Of a stretch of DNA of 64,000 nt, positions 1-12,800 are shown piece after piece; the stretch's first letter is position 1, and every line of letters begins with the position of its first letter. Both the position numbers and the translations under genes were made by a program. The stretch comes from Lineus longissimus (lineage: Eukaryota; Nemertea; Pilidiophora; Heteronemertea; Lineidae): positions 3,100,001-3,164,000 of the forward strand of contig NC_088319.1 of assembly GCF_910592395.1 (NCBI RefSeq), read 5' to 3'. The notes below the pieces were generated by a model, which saw only the letters and a list, made by a program, of their open reading frames with translations, made no database searches and had not been told where the DNA came from.

Positions 1-406
1 TTAGTTGGAGTCAGGAATGAAACCAGACCACATTGACCCAAATAAAGTCTGGTGTTGCACAACATTAGCTTTAGGGTAAGCCAAGGACGTACATTGAGGC
101 TGATCCATTTGAAGAACACTCGAGAATAGTATATTATACAGGGTGTTGCAGATATGTCAGGTCACACGTTATTTTTTGGTCAACTATCAGAGATTTCAGT
201 CGAACAGACATTTATAGTTATTCATTTAAAATGAAAGTTTCGGACGGAAATCACTTTTTGAAACTCGCCCATGACCATGTCACGTGCAACTACCTGGACG
301 TTGTACAAAATGTATACTGTGGTGAATTAGGAGAATGCCCTTCGTCGTCCAGATGCGGAGTAAGATAAAACCCGCACATGTATGCACATTTAATAATTTC
401 TTTTAG

Positions 407-2846
407 GTTTAGCTATCGCTTGTAGTATCCGCGTTGGGCAGCACCTTGGGGGCAACCACGCCTTCAACGCTCACAGGTCTGCTCGGACTTCCCTAGTGAT
501 AGGAACCGTAGTGGGACTGGTATCGTCCATATTCATCGTCTCGTTTAGGGGCATTCTGCCAGAAGCTTTCACGACAAATGAGTAAGTTGCCGTTCGGTGT
601 TGTCGGCTGGAAGCTCAAGGGTTCAATAATTGTTGACACCCGTAAATATTTGTCGAAAGTTGACAGCCGTTGCTCGAAATGATAGTCAGTATTTTTACTA
701 TAATCATACATTGTACTTGGAAGTGTCGTGATTTCCGTGTAAATCAGTGTAAAATTATAGCATCTATTCTTGATTTTTTCTCTTCAGTGATATTGTGCAT
801 CTTTCGTCAAAGATCCTGCCCATTACCGCAGTATTTCAACTTGCGAGTTCTTTCACGGTACGTTTATGTCTGATATTAATAGTCGTTGATGATTTCACGA
901 AGTGACCGTCTGCAATTTTTCTGAAATTGAGATAACATCGCCACGAGTTGTACCAGCCATGTCTACTAATACACACCACACACTGTGATATTCAAAACCA
1001 TGTCAATTCCATAACTCTTTACACTCTATTCATGAATTTTGTGCCATTACATGTATACTCTTTCATATGTAATACGTAATGCACAGAGTCATTCAAACTG
1101 TACGGAATCTTTGAGTTGAGTTTTCTCAAAATTTGCCGATTGGCCACTTCGTGAAATCATGGAAGTAGTGTTCCCAAGCGCAACCATCACTCTTTCCGGA
1201 AATCCTATCTGACGCATGACCCACCCCAAGTTTTGCCGTACTGGAGTATATCCTGAGGAAATCAGGGGTTAATATTCGCTTCTCCGGCGTGCAGGGCCGG
1301 AGAAGCGAACATTAACCCCTGAGATTTCCTCAGGATGCGAGTACATGTACTGTACTATGAAAAATCTCCAATTCCATTTCAAATTTTAATTTATGAAAGA
1401 ACGGCATATAGTCCTTTGAGACCTACATAAATACATGTACTTCTCTCCATGCGTGTATGCTGCTCTTTGACACACTCAGAAGCATCACAGAAGCCGGAAT
1501 GCAAACATTCTCTTGAATTGCGCTACAATAGTGCTCCAAACGTTAAAAAAAACTACGCCTGAAATACACGTACATACATGTACTTTTTCAGAGCATCGGA
1601 ATGGGTGCTCTCCGTGGCTGTGGTCGGCAAACAGTAGGTGCCGCAATGGGATTCGTATGCTTTTACGTAATCGGCCTGCCCATTGCATTATGTCTGATGT
1701 TCTTCACCGTCATCACCTTAGCAGGTAGGAAAGGCATAGTAAATATCAAATTTAAATTTAGGCCTACTGTAAATCGTCAAATTTCAGCAGCTTTTTATTT
1801 TTGCGATGAAAGGAATTAATGTTCACGCTTTTTTGACCGAACACGGAATTTTTTTTCCATCCAAAAGTTAAAATCGCGATGAAAATACTTTTAGATATAT
1901 TTAATTTTTGCGAATTGAGGAAAATAAATTCCCACGAAAATTTGAGGGTTTACAGTAGAGAATAGCAAGAGCCAGGTGGGCCAGATTAAGTAACACGAAG
2001 TAACCGATAGATGGCACTACTGTCTTGGAGTAAATCTTCATTATGTGTAGGATTGCATCATACATATTTCTTTATTCACCAATGAAGCCACCGATGCAGG
2101 CGACGCTACACGTATACATACAAAAAAAGAATAAGTTCCCGTTCCCGTCTTGACTCTCTCATTTTTGTTTCAGGGTACTGGTGGGGAATAGCGGTAGGCT
2201 TTATATGCGGAGCAGTATTCATCCTCCTGTATCTCGAGAAGCAGACCGACTGGGACCAAGAAGCAAAACTGGTAAGAATTTCCTAATATAAATATCATGA
2301 GCGGCACTCGATTTGTGAGTACTTGTGTGAGAACTATGTTTAACGATATATTTTGGCGCATTTAGAAATTCTCGTTTTTTCCACCAAAAAATATTTTTGC
2401 GATTTTTATTTTCGCAAATCTTAGCAGGTCGGAAAACCAGCGAAAATTAAAACCAGCGAAAATTAGTTGGTTTCAGTATTTGGCGTTTGCATGTTAAAGG
2501 AGTCTACAGTATTCTTCACATTTCGTTTCAGGCACGGGAAAGAGCAGGGGTGAACGGTACGAACGTGATGGAATATACAACACAAGAAGTCGACTCCGCG
2601 CCCATGGAGGAGGGAGAGGGGGATAGCGAGACTGACGATAAAACCAAGTTACATAGACTTCCCAAGGAGCCCGTGAACTGGAGAAAGATTATCATACTGC
2701 GGACAATCAACATCTTAATGTGTGTGGCTGTCCTAGGGCTTAGCGTCTTCTCACATTATTCTGTGACTGATGTTGCAGGAGGGTATGGAACTAATATGAC
2801 GTTACATCATCCAGGGACGAATCACAGCACGTTTCATGGCGAATAA
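407..2846 (+). CDS. SLC47A-like: MATE-family multidrug and toxin extrusion transporter, 3' exons (SLC47A-like, 5' truncated by window)
   Basis: Proton-coupled exporter of organic cations in the plasma membrane. Visible exons, all with AG/GT borders and consistent phase: 407-581, 788-857, 1592-1724, 2174-2271, 2532-2846 (stop TAA 2844-2846). The first exon carries the MATE signature region (IACSIRVGQHLGG, then a hydrophobic helix). The third has the family-typical GALRGCGRQTVGAAMGF followed by YVIGLPIALCLMFF. The fourth has GYWWGIAVGFICGAVF. The last exon encodes a hydrophilic, acidic linker and one final membrane helix (about 2690-2760), followed by a short tail with N-glycosylation-type NMT and NHS sites. 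That extra C-terminal helix is the animal SLC47A arrangement. The N-terminal helices lie left of the window. An AATAAA at 3426-3431 could end the message. Family call is secure; orthology to a particular vertebrate SLC47A is not claimed. Confidence 0.85.
1251..1334. mobile_element. Short foldback MITE (TCCTGAGGAAATCAGGGGTT family), copy 1
   Basis: 84-bp hairpin: TCCTGAGGAAATCAGGGGTT...CGCTTCTCCGGC and its inverse. In a MATE intron. Confidence 0.7.
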
Positions 2847-3502
2847 TAGAGAGCTTATGATGTTGGTCCGCGAGAAAGAAAACGACAATGAGGTGGCATT
2901 TTGGCCACGGATTTCGCAGTGCCTACTTCCAGCGGTATTGCCTCCGTAGCCTCAACCCATACAACTGAAGCCAATGGTTCTGTATCTCGCGCGCCTCACT
3001 TTACGGTGCACCTCGCCCAAATTTGACCCAATTCTGCCGTATGCAATGTATACTGTCTTTAGTAAAAAGACAGTGACACTGTCTTTATCGTACAGTGTTA
3101 TAGAGGTTCTTCACGTGACGTTTTGACGGCCACCTGCCAATGCATTTCCTTTACGTGGTGACCACATGTGACGGCCAATATGGCAGTGCAAAACAATAAT
3201 ATTGGCAACGTCATCATGTGACGTCAGTGAAAAACCTCTGGACGGTATAAAGCAGAATACGGTGAACCCAATTTTCGATATACAGACTTCACTTTCCATG
3301 ACTTCTGCGCTGCTAATACACTGCATTTACACTGTAAACTGCGGTTCACTATAAATCTAAATGTTTTAGAATTATTCACTCAGATGATATTTAACAGCTC
3401 GTGTAAAATGAGTAAATCAAAAGTAAATAAAGTCGGCGTTTACGACATCACTTTTCGGCTACACAAATTCATCTTAGCTTTATTCAATTAATCAAGAGCT
3501 AG

Positions 3503-3672
3503 CCGGTGTAGAAGTCGAAAATGTCCCTCCCGGAAAAGTGTCCGGCGCTATAATTGTATCCTGACGAATTATTGTATGGTTCTATAGAGGCCATAACCGT
3601 CAACAGCTCAGAGATTAAAGCCCTCAATGGAATCATTTGTTACCCGGACATTCTATCCTAAAAAATTCCAAC
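3503..3672. mobile_element. CCGGTGTAGAAG-family MITE, copy 1
   Basis: About 170 bp with inverted ends CCGGTGTAGAAG...AAAATGTCC / GGACATT...CTTCTACACCGG. The core is GTGTCCGG, TTCTATAGAGGC, GCTCAGAGATTAAAG, CCGGACATTCTATCC. Right end diverged. Confidence 0.65.
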
Positions 3673-5794
3673 TGCTGCACTTGCATACAAAATAACTTGG
3701 AGTAATTCCCCATCGCGGAATAACGACAGTGGGCAGTGAGAATTGGGAACAAAAACACTTCATCTCAGCATCGGATGGGGTCGGTGAAGGGGGACAACCT
3801 GTGAGTTCCCGCTTCCCAAACACGTGATTTCTAGAACACGTGCTGGATGTAAAGGAAACAAACCCTCTCATTGGTCAATAGCTTCGGCAATCGGAAATAT
3901 CCGAACAAAACCAAACGACGGGTATAAAATATCACTTCCCTTAGCATCATTAAAACGTTGCAAAGATACGGTAACTAGATTAATGTTTTGAAGTCTTAAT
4001 CTCGGCTACGAGTTGCAAAAATGCTCAATGAGTATGAACGAGAATCATCATTCGAATAAAGAACACATTCCATGGTTTATTTTTATGATATAATGTATAT
4101 TGACCTTTTATCAAGTGACCTAAATATGTCATTAAAGCCAATTATATATTCCGATGACTCTCAATGCGTCATTTACTGCATAATTATGAACACAAACATA
4201 TCGTGTTGGTGACAATTTACTTCTTTAGGTATATTGCCTTATACACTGCCTAAGAAAAGGTTATATTTTGATCAGAACACTAAGAACAGTCAAATGGACA
4301 TGCTGTCTGATCAAGGAATATTGCTGGGGTGACATCGTCGACTTCGGGGAACCTATGAGTCTATCTTTAAAGGCCCGCGCCATTCGTTAAAAACTTTTAT
4401 ATTTGTAATTGAATTTAAAAATGTCCAATTGCGAAAATACATACAAGATATAAATTTCAACATTGCCGTTGTGTAGACTGATATACTATTTCTACCAAGT
4501 TTCTGCACAGTTGCCTGCATGATTGCTGCACAACGGCATTGTGTGCATCAATGCATTATTCTATTATCCTGACCAACGATTAAAAATACGAACGGCGTAT
4601 CCCTTTAAGGTCGGACACCCCATTAAGGTTTTTTCCCGCTGCGGTTGCTACTACTGAAAGTATACGCTCGGTCCGCGCTTGTCGTGGTGCAACACACTAA
4701 TGTAAACACAACTTCAAACTTTAAACGAACGGCATAGGCATTTTAATTTTTTTTTATGCTCTTAACCACATTACAAACTTTCATGAGAGAATAGGCCCTG
4801 AAAGACTTATGAAAAAAAGGCCGAGTCTCCGCAATTGGCCTGAGTCATTTGGAGGCACTGGTGGCTATTTCAAGCAGGGAGCTATTCAAACAAAGTTCCG
4901 GTCATGCGCGCACTGTCTTGCCTGTCGGCGCTCAAAGCATCGCATCAAAGCGCTAGCAGGACGAAAAAACATACAGTAATATCATTACTCCATTCTTTAA
5001 GACTTGAATGGGCCACTTGGACTAAATAACGCCAATACAAACACTATACACGACTTGATATTTTCGAACTGGGCCTAGGACGCATACAGATCAGGAAGAA
5101 ACTGTGTTGACATACCTTCATTTCGATATATATGTAACAAGCTTAGGATTACTAGGCCCAGTGCAGGTTCAGCACAGGCTGGACAGAGATGGCTGGAAGA
5201 CCTCCTTGGATGGAGGCTAGTCCGCCTTGGATGAAGCTGAACATACCGCGACCGGGACAGTGTCCGAATCCGGGCCCCATGTCGCCCCGGAGGAGGCTGT
5301 GGACGGACGGCGACCCAGTATGGATACAGGTCAGTCAATCGTGCTATTAGCATTTGGCATTTCAGAGAATTATCAAATGTAAGGCTCATTCAGTGCTTGA
5401 CAACGCCGATATCGTGGCGCGTCGTAGCGCAAAATACAAGGCGGGAAGGTCGTTGGCGAAATGAACTACGTGTATTTTGACGTAATTTACGTATTCCTGC
5501 TACGTGTATAACTTAAATCTGACTGTACACGAAGACAGACAATACATGTACATTGAGTGAGTTTAAGATGACTATAATGGACAATGTAGCAACGATTACA
5601 GTCACACTATTGACTTACGAAGTAATTGAATTGGCTTTAATGAGGGCAAATCATCATCAGATGCAATCTATAATGAATATCATCATTAATGTCATAGACA
5701 GGATGTCAATATCAAATATGTTAACCAACCTAATTTGGATAATAGAGATCTGTGAAAAAATAGAGATGACATTGTGATTTACAAGTGAGGGACG

Positions 5795-5880
5795 GCCCGG
5801 TGTAATAGTTTGAAGTGTCGGAGGATAGAATGTCCGGGAACAAAGGATTCTTTTATGCGCTTTTTATCTCTGACGGCGGT
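5795..5880. mobile_element. CCGGTGTAGAAG-family MITE, partial copy
   Basis: Half element: CCGGTGTAATAGTTTGAAG, GAGGATAGAATGTCCGGGAAC, TTCTTTTATGCGC. Confidence 0.55.
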
Positions 5881-6009
5881 CAAAAAGTTGAGGATTTGTC
5901 TACAGTTTGGCAAAATCGAGCCACACAGACAACTTACCCCAACAAAATTAGATGTAATTGTATCAATATTTTTCGTTATTATCTAACAACTGCTTTCCTC
6001 CATCTTCAG

Positions 6010-6411
6010 GTGGGCCAAGGCGCCGGGAAGTCGCATTCGACGTCGCTGAGTAAAAGCACTGAAAGTGGTTTCTTCTCAATTTCGCTCAGTGGCAAAAGTG
6101 AGGTCGGAACATCTGGTCCTCCCGTAACACCCCTCAACGACAGGTTAAAGGAGTTCGACAAAATATCTGCAGAACCAGAAAACGAGACGGCGGAAGCTGA
6201 AAGAACGACTGCTAGTCATGACAATGACAATCGTGACAATATTCGTGAAGACCCGGATCAAGGGATGTCACTTTCTGATGCAGGTTTATCGCCATGTGAC
6301 GTCACCACTGGAGGGGATATTTCAGTGAGGTCACCAGAGTGTGAGGAGCAAATTAGAAAGGCGATTGGCAGTAACTTTGAAGAAGTTACTGAAAAGAAAG
6401 ATATTCATTAA
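6010..6411 (+). CDS. Candidate alternative terminal exon of the MATE transporter
   Basis: An open segment of 133 codons starts after a good acceptor (CCTCCATCTTCAG, ending 6009) in phase 0. That is the same phase as the last SLC47A exon at 2532, so the donor at 2271 could splice to either. The encoded tail begins VGQGAGKSHSTSLSKSTESG. It is hydrophilic, rich in Ser, Thr, Glu and Asp, and has no membrane helix, unlike the first terminal exon. The stop codon (6409-6411) coincides with the TTAA at the left edge of a roughly 310-bp MITE. It could instead be the last exon of an unseen gene copy, since I see no other MATE coding exon between 2850 and 6000. I do not recognise the tail sequence itself. 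Confidence 0.4.
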   Translation: MGQGAGKSHSTSLSKSTESGFFSISLSGKSEVGTSGPPVTPLNDRLKEFDKISAEPENETAEAERTTASHDNDNRDNIREDPDQGMSLSDAGLSPCDVTTGGDISVRSPECEEQIRKAIGSNFEEVTEKKDIH

Positions 6412-6717
6412 AGGGACAACATTGGCGTGGGATGATCAGGTGTGCAGAGGGTAATACTTCTGATCGCCATCATCATGCGCCTCCACCTGCCCTGTCAAAC
6501 TAGCTTGACTTGAAAAGGACTGCTTGTGATGGTGAGAGGCAGTTTTGGCCATGGCGTACGGGCTTTAGGTAGGCCTATGGTTGCATTTCGTACAAGGATA
6601 CTGTTAATTGTAGTTAAATGATTTTATAGTGACCCTGTTTGGAACTGTCGCGGTCCTGCTGGAAGCCATTTTATTAAAACCACAACCGGGTCATCCCACG
6701 CCCTGCTTGTCTCTTTA
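6408..6717. mobile_element. TTAA-associated MITE, ~310 bp, copy 1
   Basis: Begins TTAAAGGGACAAC and ends GTCTCTTTAG. Shares GACCCTGTTTGG, GTCGCGGTCCTGCTGGAAGCC and internal text with the copies at 27069, 36308, 53693 and 63838, but is the most diverged. Confidence 0.65.
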
Positions 6718-6720
6718 GCA

Positions 6721-9244
6721 TGTTTAGGTTAACACAACGTAAATGGTAATCAGGACCAGGTTGTACAAAAGCTCAAAAGTCACGTTATCCTTAACGGTTA
6801 CGTTAAGTATCATCAAGGACGTTATCTCTTTCAGTTAAACTCATTAAAATGTTCACGTTAAGACTTGACATCTCCGTCAAAGCTGACGTGGTTTTGAACA
6901 ACTGAGCCCAGAAGACCACTCCAAATACATGTACCTGTCATCGGCATTTACAGTCCAAATCACAACTCGCGTCATAGGTTGCGCGTAATTTACGCAAAAA
7001 AAAACAAATAAAAACTGTTTTGTACACAAATGATGTGTTGTTTTCTATCTTATGGTAGACTCCTGTGGACGCTGTCGTACCGAAACATGGAATGGCATTG
7101 ACCGCTGTCGGAGTCAGACGATACGATAATCTATTTTGGGAAGGTCTCTCTTTCTATAAATCTCTGATCAGCTCGACTAATTTAATCAACCCAGTCTCGT
7201 CCGTCACTAACGACAGACGCTACACGTAGGTAGGGGAGGTTTGATATGAGGTTCTCCAGCATGTCCAATGGGGCTGAATTAACAATAAATTCACGACAGC
7301 TTGGAAAAGGAAAGCGACTTCAACATAGTCTGGTAGATGGCAGCAGTGTGTGATGGTACACTGTCTTGTATGTGTTACAAGGGAGTTTTCTCAACGCGGA
7401 CGCGCATCTCATTGTTCGACGTTGAGATCTGCACCGGTTTTGCAAAAATTCTCTATACATGTCTTTTTTGAACGCCTGTCGACACAGATTTGTATGATAC
7501 GGATGGCTGGAAAAGGACATTATAATGATCATTTTTTACATGGAAAAAATAATTTCCTGAAATATCTCGATCGATTGACTTCATATCGTGATCGATCGAG
7601 ATATCATCTCGTTTAAATGCCTTATCTCGATCGAACGAGATAATAATTCTGAGTCTATCGATCGAGCTATTTGTTCATGTTTAAAAAAAAAAAAATTTAT
7701 AATCGTGTGATGCCCTCCTTTTCCAGCAATCGTATTGGTGGGAATCAAGTACAGTCATGGGAGAATCTTCGAACACTTTCACATTGATATTCCACTGCAT
7801 CTTTACAATGACCATGCGTCGGCACAGAATAGACACAGCACAGACGCGCCTCAACTACACTCCGGACGCAGTGGACCGGCCTCGTTCCTCACCATAAGTA
7901 GACACAAATAGGATGGCGCAATGGACTGCCAAGGGAGTCTAGCCTCAACCGGCTATAGCGTAGACACAGAATTATGTCGTCGGGTGACTTGGAGATATTC
8001 ACCATGACCAATGTCAAGGACTTGTTAATATGGGAAACATTTCACCGAGCGGAATTTTTCACACGAAATCATATCTGAAGTTAGAACGTACGCGTGCTTT
8101 TTCGTCCGCAAGGACAATAATTATATTTGAGTTTACTGAGTGAGCAAATCGAAGCAAATGGAACGCCAAAACACGTGGCCTCTTAAAACACGTGGGTACA
8201 GAAAAAGAGTCAAGGAAAAACCTTTTAACGCAACACCTGACAAAACCTTAGGAATGTCAAACATGCAAACATGGCGAAAAAACACGTGTGATAGAAATTA
8301 AAACATGGTACATGTTTCTAGTGACACTTCAGATTCCGTTCTTTCATCAAACATGTTAAATGAACAATTTTGAGTTTTTACATGTTAAAAAACAGAAAAG
8401 TAAAGTTTTTCACCAGCTTTCTGCCTCCATGTAGACTGCGAGGCTACACAGCTTGCCAGACCGCTTGTCAAACACTATCAATGTTCTCCTTCCGGTTAAA
8501 TACGAACTCCTTCGAAGAGTTTCAAAGGCATCAACAGAATTGGCCGAAGTTTGAAAATAAAATGTTCCCGGTTTTGCATCGAATTAATATGGATTACTGG
8601 GGTAACCGGATGCGAAATCGGGAATATTTCGCCGGTTCAAACTTCTGCCGACCGTGGTGTTGAATCAAAGTCCTCAACAGCCAAGTGCCGGGCTATTCTA
8701 AACACAAAACATATACCGAACTGGTGTTGATGGTCGTCTCACCAAAACCGCGAGGGTGGAGCTAGACCAATACTGAGGCGTAATGAGGTATCAATTTCTG
8801 TTCTAAAACTTATCAAAATGGATAACGAACGATGTGGTTTTAAATGCGTTTTGACTGCTTCCATATTTTGCACCAACCCAAGTGGTTATGAGGCACCGTC
8901 GGCGCATAGTGCATTTACACTGTAAACTGCGGTTCATTATTAATCTGGATGTTTTAGAATAGCTTATTAACACTTTTGTAAAATAAATATTATATTTTCA
9001 ATTAAAAGGCCAGTTTTAGTAATACGCTTGCATTAACATTACCATTTACCAATTGATCGTTGATTAATCAAATTGACAATTTCTCCTAAATAGTATCTCA
9101 GTTTACAAGTTTGCAAGACGACGAATGATGTTACATCACTTATCTTCTCAAAACAAGGATGAGTTGCCAATACAATATTTTTAATTACCCCGATCATCAC
9201 AACAAACACTAATTAAAATCACTAATTAATTAAGTGCATTCAAG
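6721..9244. other. Intergenic sequence between MATE and chordin
   Basis: No coding signal recognised. It contains a cluster of CGATCGAG/CTCGATCG words (7555-7672), a repeat of the CGGACGCAGTGGACCG family (7862-7950) and the second copy of the repeat also seen at 3327-3420. Confidence 0.5.
7862..7950. repeat. CTCCGGACGCAGTGGACCG dispersed repeat, copy 1
   Basis: About 90 bp: CCGGACGCAGTGGACCGGCCTCGTTCCTCACCA...ATGGACTGCCAAGGGAGTCTAG. Copies at 10979-11065 and 41966-42055. Confidence 0.6.
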
Positions 9245-9416
9245 ACCAATCAGAACTGAATATTCTTCACTTGCTCGGGGCAACACCTCTCGTGTTAGCC
9301 AATCAGCGGGCGCCTATTAACCACGTGCAGCCAAGCGGCTAATTTGCATACTCGAGTCGCATGTCACCCAAGGTGTTACTCAAATTAGCGTCATCAAAAG
9401 ATCCCGAATTATATAC
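9245..9416 (+). promoter_or_regulatory. Possible chordin core promoter region
   Basis: Two CCAAT boxes (ACCAATCAG near 9246, GCCAATCAG near 9298) lie upstream of a TATA-like ATTATATACC (about 9408-9416), roughly 420 bases before the chordin ATG. The positions suit a TATA promoter with a 5' leader of about 390 bases. The inference rests only on motif order and spacing. Confidence 0.3.
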
Positions 9417-9831
9417 CGATTAGCCTACAACAAAGGTTGCTTATTCACTGATCGGCTGTCGAAAGTGTAACTTCGTGTCTTATTCTTACTCCAAGGCATC
9501 AACTCGTTCAGCAATACGACAAAATTAGACAGATTGTGTTATTTCAAAAGCGAGTAACGGACCTAGTATTTCACGAATGAGAGTTGGGTTTCGGGAATTC
9601 TTTATAAAGCAGCGGGGGATATCGTAAGCAAAACTTTATAGCAGAGTGAAATTGGCCAATTTCATATCTTTTCTGAGCTGCGACATATTTCCTGAGGATA
9701 CGATACTTTCGATTTGTTGTGAAGTTGGTCCGGAGGATCTCAGCTGATTTCGAAATTTGAGAAGGATTTTATTGGTGCGGATTTGACCTTTTTATATCTG
9801 TGATACTTGTGTGTGCTTTCTAGTTATAATC

Positions 9832-12800
9832 ATGGAATTATCTAGGATTACTAGTGCTTTTATCTTGTTTACGATATTATTTTTATATTTTGGACAATGT
9901 GGTGGTATTTTGCGGAATCCACTGAAAGCGGACTCGAATCGGAACAAGGAGAGAACAAGGACGCCAGGTAGGTGAAACAGCCATCTTGTTTACTTTTTTG
10001 AATTTTCAGATCTAAAGCGAAATTTCATTCCAAAATTGTTTATGACAGTAGTTTTATTAAGAAAACTGCAATGTTACATGCCTTTTGCCAGTACTGCTTG
10101 CCAAGAATACATAATTATTTTCAAGTGCGAAAAAGTTTGTTTGATTTTTTAGTCATATATAATAGTGTCTTCACAAAGACAATTTCATAGTTTAATAAAA
10201 TGTCCTTAGTCTCTTTTAGAAATGTGTTTTGTGGCGCTTCTTTCTCGGCGTAACAACTTAAAAATGTCGCCCTTTTTGGCAATGTTTATTAATTGTTATT
10301 TCATCGAGCAAAAAATTGCAAAAACGTCATTTATTTCAATGGCGAAGGACAATGACCCTCATTGACAAAGAGGCTGATAAAAAATACATTTTAAACATCT
10401 TGCATCATAATATTTCATCAAGTGTGGATTAAAGAACCCATTTCAAATGAATTAATTAAAATAATTCTAATCGGTACTTATTCGTATCGATATTGTAAAC
10501 TTTTGTTAACAATCGCAATGTGGCTATGTTTTACATTACAAATACACGTATTTACTAGCAGTATGTTACCATTAGAATATCCTGCGACATACTCAAATGT
10601 TTCCCCAAATGGCAATTTTTGTCGAGAAGGCGATCACCGTTTGCACCTGGAAGTCTTCAGTCGTCGATCAGGGGAACGTAGCAAGTTAATGATCGTGCAT
10701 GAATGGGAAGCGGCTGGACAGTGCCTTCCATTGTTTTGAGTCAACACTCTGAAACTTATCACCAACGAATCGTGTCACCCTGATCGAGAGCATATGATCG
10801 ACTCACGCTACCTTCCGTGATCTTTGCCTTTGAGAAGCATTGATAAAGTAAGGTAAATTCACCGGGAGTAGAACATTTACTACGCACCAGTAAAAACTTG
10901 AATTGAATATTCTCATTGTTTCTACATCTAAAATTGATTAATATTTATCTAAACCTGACTTGACTATACTACTTGTCTCCGGACGCAGTGGACCGGCCTC
11001 ATTCCTCACCAGAAGGAGATCCATTTAGGATGATGCAATGGATAGCCCAAGGGAGTCTATATATTCGGGTAGCATAGATTCTCTTGTAACACTGTAACTT
11101 TACTGAACAGAAAATGACCGTGTACAGATACGAGAAAGTGCCAAAAAGCTTACGACGACGGTGGCGAACTTTCGCATGTGCTTTTTCAACCATAAAAAAC
11201 TCGTTGATGCAAATTCTCAAACATCATCGAAAACCATGATTTTAGTCTGATTTGTGCTTTTTGTTTACTGAACAAAGCATGCCCCTTGTACAAATAAGCC
11301 AAAATTATTTATACATACACATGCTCAGATGGTATTCAGCTTCTTGGGCCAGTTTTGGGCGAAATGCGCTAAATCCAACTCACAACAAACTGAGAACTTG
11401 ACAATTGCTTTCAATACACCTAATCGAATATTGACAATTTGTAACAATTCACCAACAATGGTGAATTATACGCAATCACTCGAGTTTACATGGAGGGGGT
11501 CCAGTCCTGAGCGCAAAATCTTAATTCAACGAAACCTTTGGCGTGAAGAGTGCTTATCCCGTGTAAAAACGTCACACCTTTTCGAAGGATCAAACGCCCG
11601 TAGCCGCGAAAAGTGCTGGGTTTTGGATTAAGAAACAGCGGTTATCTGTAAGATCCCTTTCAAACCGCCGAGTCCCTCGTTCATTGTCATTCACAGTGTG
11701 CTCACCTCCTTCAATCTAACACAAAATGGGGGTGTTGTTATAAAGTCATGTTTCCAGATGTTGAATATTGCTTGTAACACCCGCCGTCTCTTCGCCGATA
11801 CTTCTATATTTCGCGGGAAAATATCACTCATCGTGGGGTCTAAAACACGTAGATTCTACTGCAGGAAATTGTACAGGCTCTTTCTGAGACCCATTCTATA
11901 AAATATATGAATCCACGTCTGATCTCAAACAGACAGTGCTTTTCCTTTCATCGTAGGAATTCCCCAAGTTAAAAGATCCTCCCTCAGCGGACACCTAGCC
12001 CACCCAAAATCCACTCATCCACCACTTGACCTAAAGAGATTGTTGACACTGCGATGGTATTGGACAATGATTTTCAAATCTGCACAGGGTGTCTTCATTC
12101 TGATGAATGAAATCGAAGAAATATTAGTTTGTGTCGAATGGATAGTCACGGATGGCTTTATGATTGGCGTTCGCGGGTGTGACTGTGGTGTGACCACCAT
12201 GGAGCGTTGGTCTGGCCCAGCTGGCTGTGCCAAGGAAGTTAGGATCTTCCTCGGGTAAGCGCCTAGTAAACGTGCCATAGAGACCTCTTCGTGGCAACAC
12301 AGCGGCGACAGTAGTGGCATGGGAAGCGATCTTCACAGGGAAAATAGCCCCGATAGCCTTATCGTTGACAAATTCAAATTGGTGAAGACACGATTGTCCA
12401 TCTTGAAGATCAGGTGTAGAAGTTTAATAGGTCCGAGGATAGAATGTCCGGGGAACAAAGGATTCTAGTTTGTGCTTTAATCCCTAAACTATTGACGGTA
12501 CTGACGGCCTTGGCCTCTACAGAATCATATACCATAATCCATCGAAATACATTAGGACCGGACATTTTTTGGGGGAGGGTCTTTACACTTTAAAACATTT
12601 ATGGGTGCATTTTTGTGTTAGCTGAAAAAACTCAAAAACCACTCGTATTCATCTTTTATAATAAGCTGTATACGGCGAATCGTGTAATGTAAAAAAACGG
12701 CGAAAAAAACCGTATCAAAAGTACCTCGTCATTCGTAGCTCTTCGATCGTGTAAGGTTTGCGAAACTTGCCTATCAACGTTGAAGATTGCAACAAATCCG

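Larger units (their letters stand above)
2847..6009. other. Non-coding interval between the two MATE terminal exons
   Basis: No convincing exon seen. It holds a MITE copy (about 3503-3672), a dispersed repeat (about 3327-3420, again at 8912-8990) and a GC-rich piece at 5160-5310 that hints at a degraded retroelement end but is too short to call. It also holds a partial MITE at 5795-5880. The remainder is AT-rich unique-looking sequence. Confidence 0.5.

Noticed and set aside
5160-5310. Possible LINE reverse-transcriptase end (LDRDGWKTSLDGG-like frame)
   Set aside because: Only about a dozen suggestive residues before a stop; no RT core or endonuclease frame around it.
10422-10739. 105-codon plus-strand open frame in chordin intron 1
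   Set aside because: No splice borders in phase with chordin, no recognisable domain, and AT-rich composition like the rest of the intron.
12015-12336. Overlapping frames of about 70-100 codons on both strands
   Set aside because: Mutual shadows without splice signals or motifs.
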